From Pseudomonadota bacterium (lineage in GTDB: Bacteria; Pseudomonadota; Alphaproteobacteria; SP197), in the NCBI GenBank assembly GCA_027592745.1, contig JAQCLG010000016.1, positions 1 to 39,719 on the forward strand: a stretch of DNA of 39,719 bases. Reading direction: 5' to 3'. Positions 38,401 through 39,719 of the stretch are shown here, piece after piece. The stretch's first letter is position 1. Each line of letters begins with the position of its first letter. The translations under genes and the position numbers were made by a program. The notes below the pieces were generated by a model. That model made no database searches, was not told the DNA's origin, and saw only the letters and a list, made by a program, of their open reading frames with translations.

Positions 38401-39719
38401 TCAGCCCTGCCAGGCAAAGTCAGCGAGGTACCAGAGATAGGCGTTGGGACGCACCGAGATGTCGATATCGGCACGGCGCAGGATGGCGAGCGGCGGGAAC
38501 ATCAGCCAGACGTAGGCACCGGTCTCTTCCATGATGTCCTGCATGCGCACGTACATCTCATGACGCTTGGTCTCTTCGGTTTCGGCAAGACCGGCCGCGA
38601 ACAGGTCGTCGAACTCCTGATCGGTCCAGCGCTCCCAGTTCCAGATACCCTTCTGGCCGGAGACGTACCACTGCACCATCTGGCTGGGATCGGGCGAATC
38701 GCCGTACTGCATGATCCAGAGTTCGAGGTCCTTCCAGTCCTCACCCTCGCTCTCGAGGCCGAGGTTCCAGAACGGCCCGGGATCGAGCGGAACGATGTCG
38801 GCCTCGATGCCGACATCGGCAAGCTGGGCCTGGATGATCTGCGCTGCGGCCATGCGGTCGGCGATGTTGATCGTCTTGAGCGTGACCTTGAGGCCATCAA
38901 CCCCCGCCTCGGCGAGCAGCTCGCGCGCCTTGTCGGGATTGGCCGTCTCGTAGGCCGTGGTCTCGCGGTAGCCGATCAGACCCGGCGGCACGACGCCGCG
39001 CGCCCGGGTCGGCACGCCGCCCCAGGCACCGTCGATCACCGTCTGCACGTCGATGGCGTTCTGGATCGCCTGGCGCACCCGGATGTCCTGCAGGTTCGGG
39101 TGCTCGGTGTTCATGCCCATCCAGTACCACTGGGTGCTGTTGTAGACGTCGAGCACCATGCCCTCGGGCACCGACTCCTCGTAACGCGGGATCGAATCGA
39201 TGGCGACGAAGCCGATGTCGGCCTCACCGGCCTCCAGAGCGATCTCTCCGGTCTTGTCGTCGGGGATGATCAGGACCTTGATGTCGCGGATGTACGGTTC
39301 GGCACCGGTCCAGTTCGGGTCGGCCCCGATCGTCCAGTACTGGCTCTGCACCCATTCGCCAGGCTTGTAGGGCCCGCAATAGAAGGTCGGCAGGCCTTCG
39401 AACATCGTCTTGCCTGTGGCCTCGATCGCCGCCTTGCTGACGATGATGCCCGTGCCGTCGGCCAGCCAGGTGTAGAAGATCGCGGCAAACGGCGCGTTGA
39501 GCTTGATGACGCCCGAAAGGGTATCGGTGACCTCGATGCTTTCGAGGGAGGCGGCCTTGTCCTTCCACTCGGAATCGCGGATGCGCTCCAGCGAGAACTT
39601 GACGTCCTCTGCGGTCACTTCGCCCAGGGCATCGCCCGTGGCGGAATCGCGCCACATCAGACCGGGCTTGAGAGCAAAGGTGATGGTCTGGGGATCGGTC
39701 TGCTCGAGCGAGTCGACGA
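38401..39719 (-). CDS. ABC transporter substrate-binding protein, family 5 (cut by right edge)
   Basis: About 439 C-terminal residues of a peptide/opine/nickel-type (SBP_bac_5) binding protein; the frame runs on past the right edge, so the signal peptide and N-terminal lobe start are missing. Visible are DPQTITFALKPGLMWRDSAT and EVTAEDVKFSLERIRDSEWK, the family 5 signature region, then DIRVRQAIQNAIDVQTVIDG and GVVPPGLIGY. The protein is acidic and ends at DFAWQG. Permease and ATPase genes would be expected outside the window. The ligand cannot be set from sequence alone. Confidence 0.95.
   Translation of the reverse strand, partial: VDSLEQTDPQTITFALKPGLMWRDSATGDALGEVTAEDVKFSLERIRDSEWKDKAASLESIEVTDTLSGVIKLNAPFAAIFYTWLADGTGIIVSKAAIEATGKTMFEGLPTFYCGPYKPGEWVQSQYWTIGADPNWTGAEPYIRDIKVLIIPDDKTGEIALEAGEADIGFVAIDSIPRYEESVPEGMVLDVYNSTQWYWMGMNTEHPNLQDIRVRQAIQNAIDVQTVIDGAWGGVPTRARGVVPPGLIGYRETTAYETANPDKARELLAEAGVDGLKVTLKTINIADRMAAAQIIQAQLADVGIEADIVPLDPGPFWNLGLESEGEDWKDLELWIMQYGDSPDPSQMVQWYVSGQKGIWNWERWTDQEFDDLFAAGLAETEETKRHEMYVRMQDIMEETGAYVWLMFPPLAILRRADIDISVRPNAYLWYLADFAWQG

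Overview
The window is high-GC DNA that reads as an alphaproteobacterial chromosome, probably from the Rhodospirillales or a near relative (inference). The main evidence is the order ileS-lspA-BamF-like (DUF3035) lipoproteins-two M16 peptidases, an upstream ribF/MaoC neighbourhood, GcvA-type LysR regulators and DUF1127-type small proteins. I see no rRNA, tRNA, CRISPR array, phage or complete insertion sequence.

Layout. Bases 1-8101 (minus strand) hold the 5' part of pgi and a tight block: ileS, lspA (apparently starting at CTG), two DUF3035-type lipoproteins and an M16 pair, one with the HxxEH zinc motif and one without it. Bases 8290-9227 are a clearly AT-rich patch carrying a DUF5677-like gene broken by two in-frame TGA codons, placed directly after a phytanoyl-CoA dioxygenase-like gene. 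Bases 10046-13230 hold ribF, a MaoC hydratase and a GTG-started homocysteine S-methyltransferase, with two inverted-repeat elements in the only gene-free stretches over 300 bases. Bases 13300-19150 hold a lone Flp pilin, an AbrB-type membrane protein, two GcvA-like LysR genes each divergent from a small ORF, a HAD hydrolase, and an ispD-like gene interrupted by an amber codon. Bases 19150-22870 hold a transmembrane-only ABC protein, an alpha/beta hydrolase, a YqaA-type membrane protein, a GST and a cupin.

Bases 22868-38340 are richest in one-carbon and methylated-amine functions. A TetR gene with a perfect 15-bp palindrome faces a trimethylamine-dehydrogenase-like flavoprotein followed by an MttB-family methyltransferase. 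Further on are a type III-like glutamine synthetase, a PotD-like binding protein, a Rieske oxygenase with the bridging-Glu pattern of quaternary-amine demethylases, an HxD 2-oxoglutarate oxygenase and a DAO-type FAD oxidoreductase. Common scavenging or catabolism of betaines, methylamines or polyamines is an inference. Housekeeping genes lie between them: a double cold-shock-domain protein, a class III nucleotide cyclase, a dodecin and DAHP synthase (aroG).

The clearest regulatory discovery is upstream of aroG. A promoter-like sequence leads straight into a 27-codon leader ORF with the codon run Phe-Trp-Tyr-Val-Phe-Tyr, followed by a strong intrinsic terminator. This looks like ribosome-mediated attenuation responding to all three aromatic amino acids. 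The right edge cuts a family 5 ABC substrate-binding protein.
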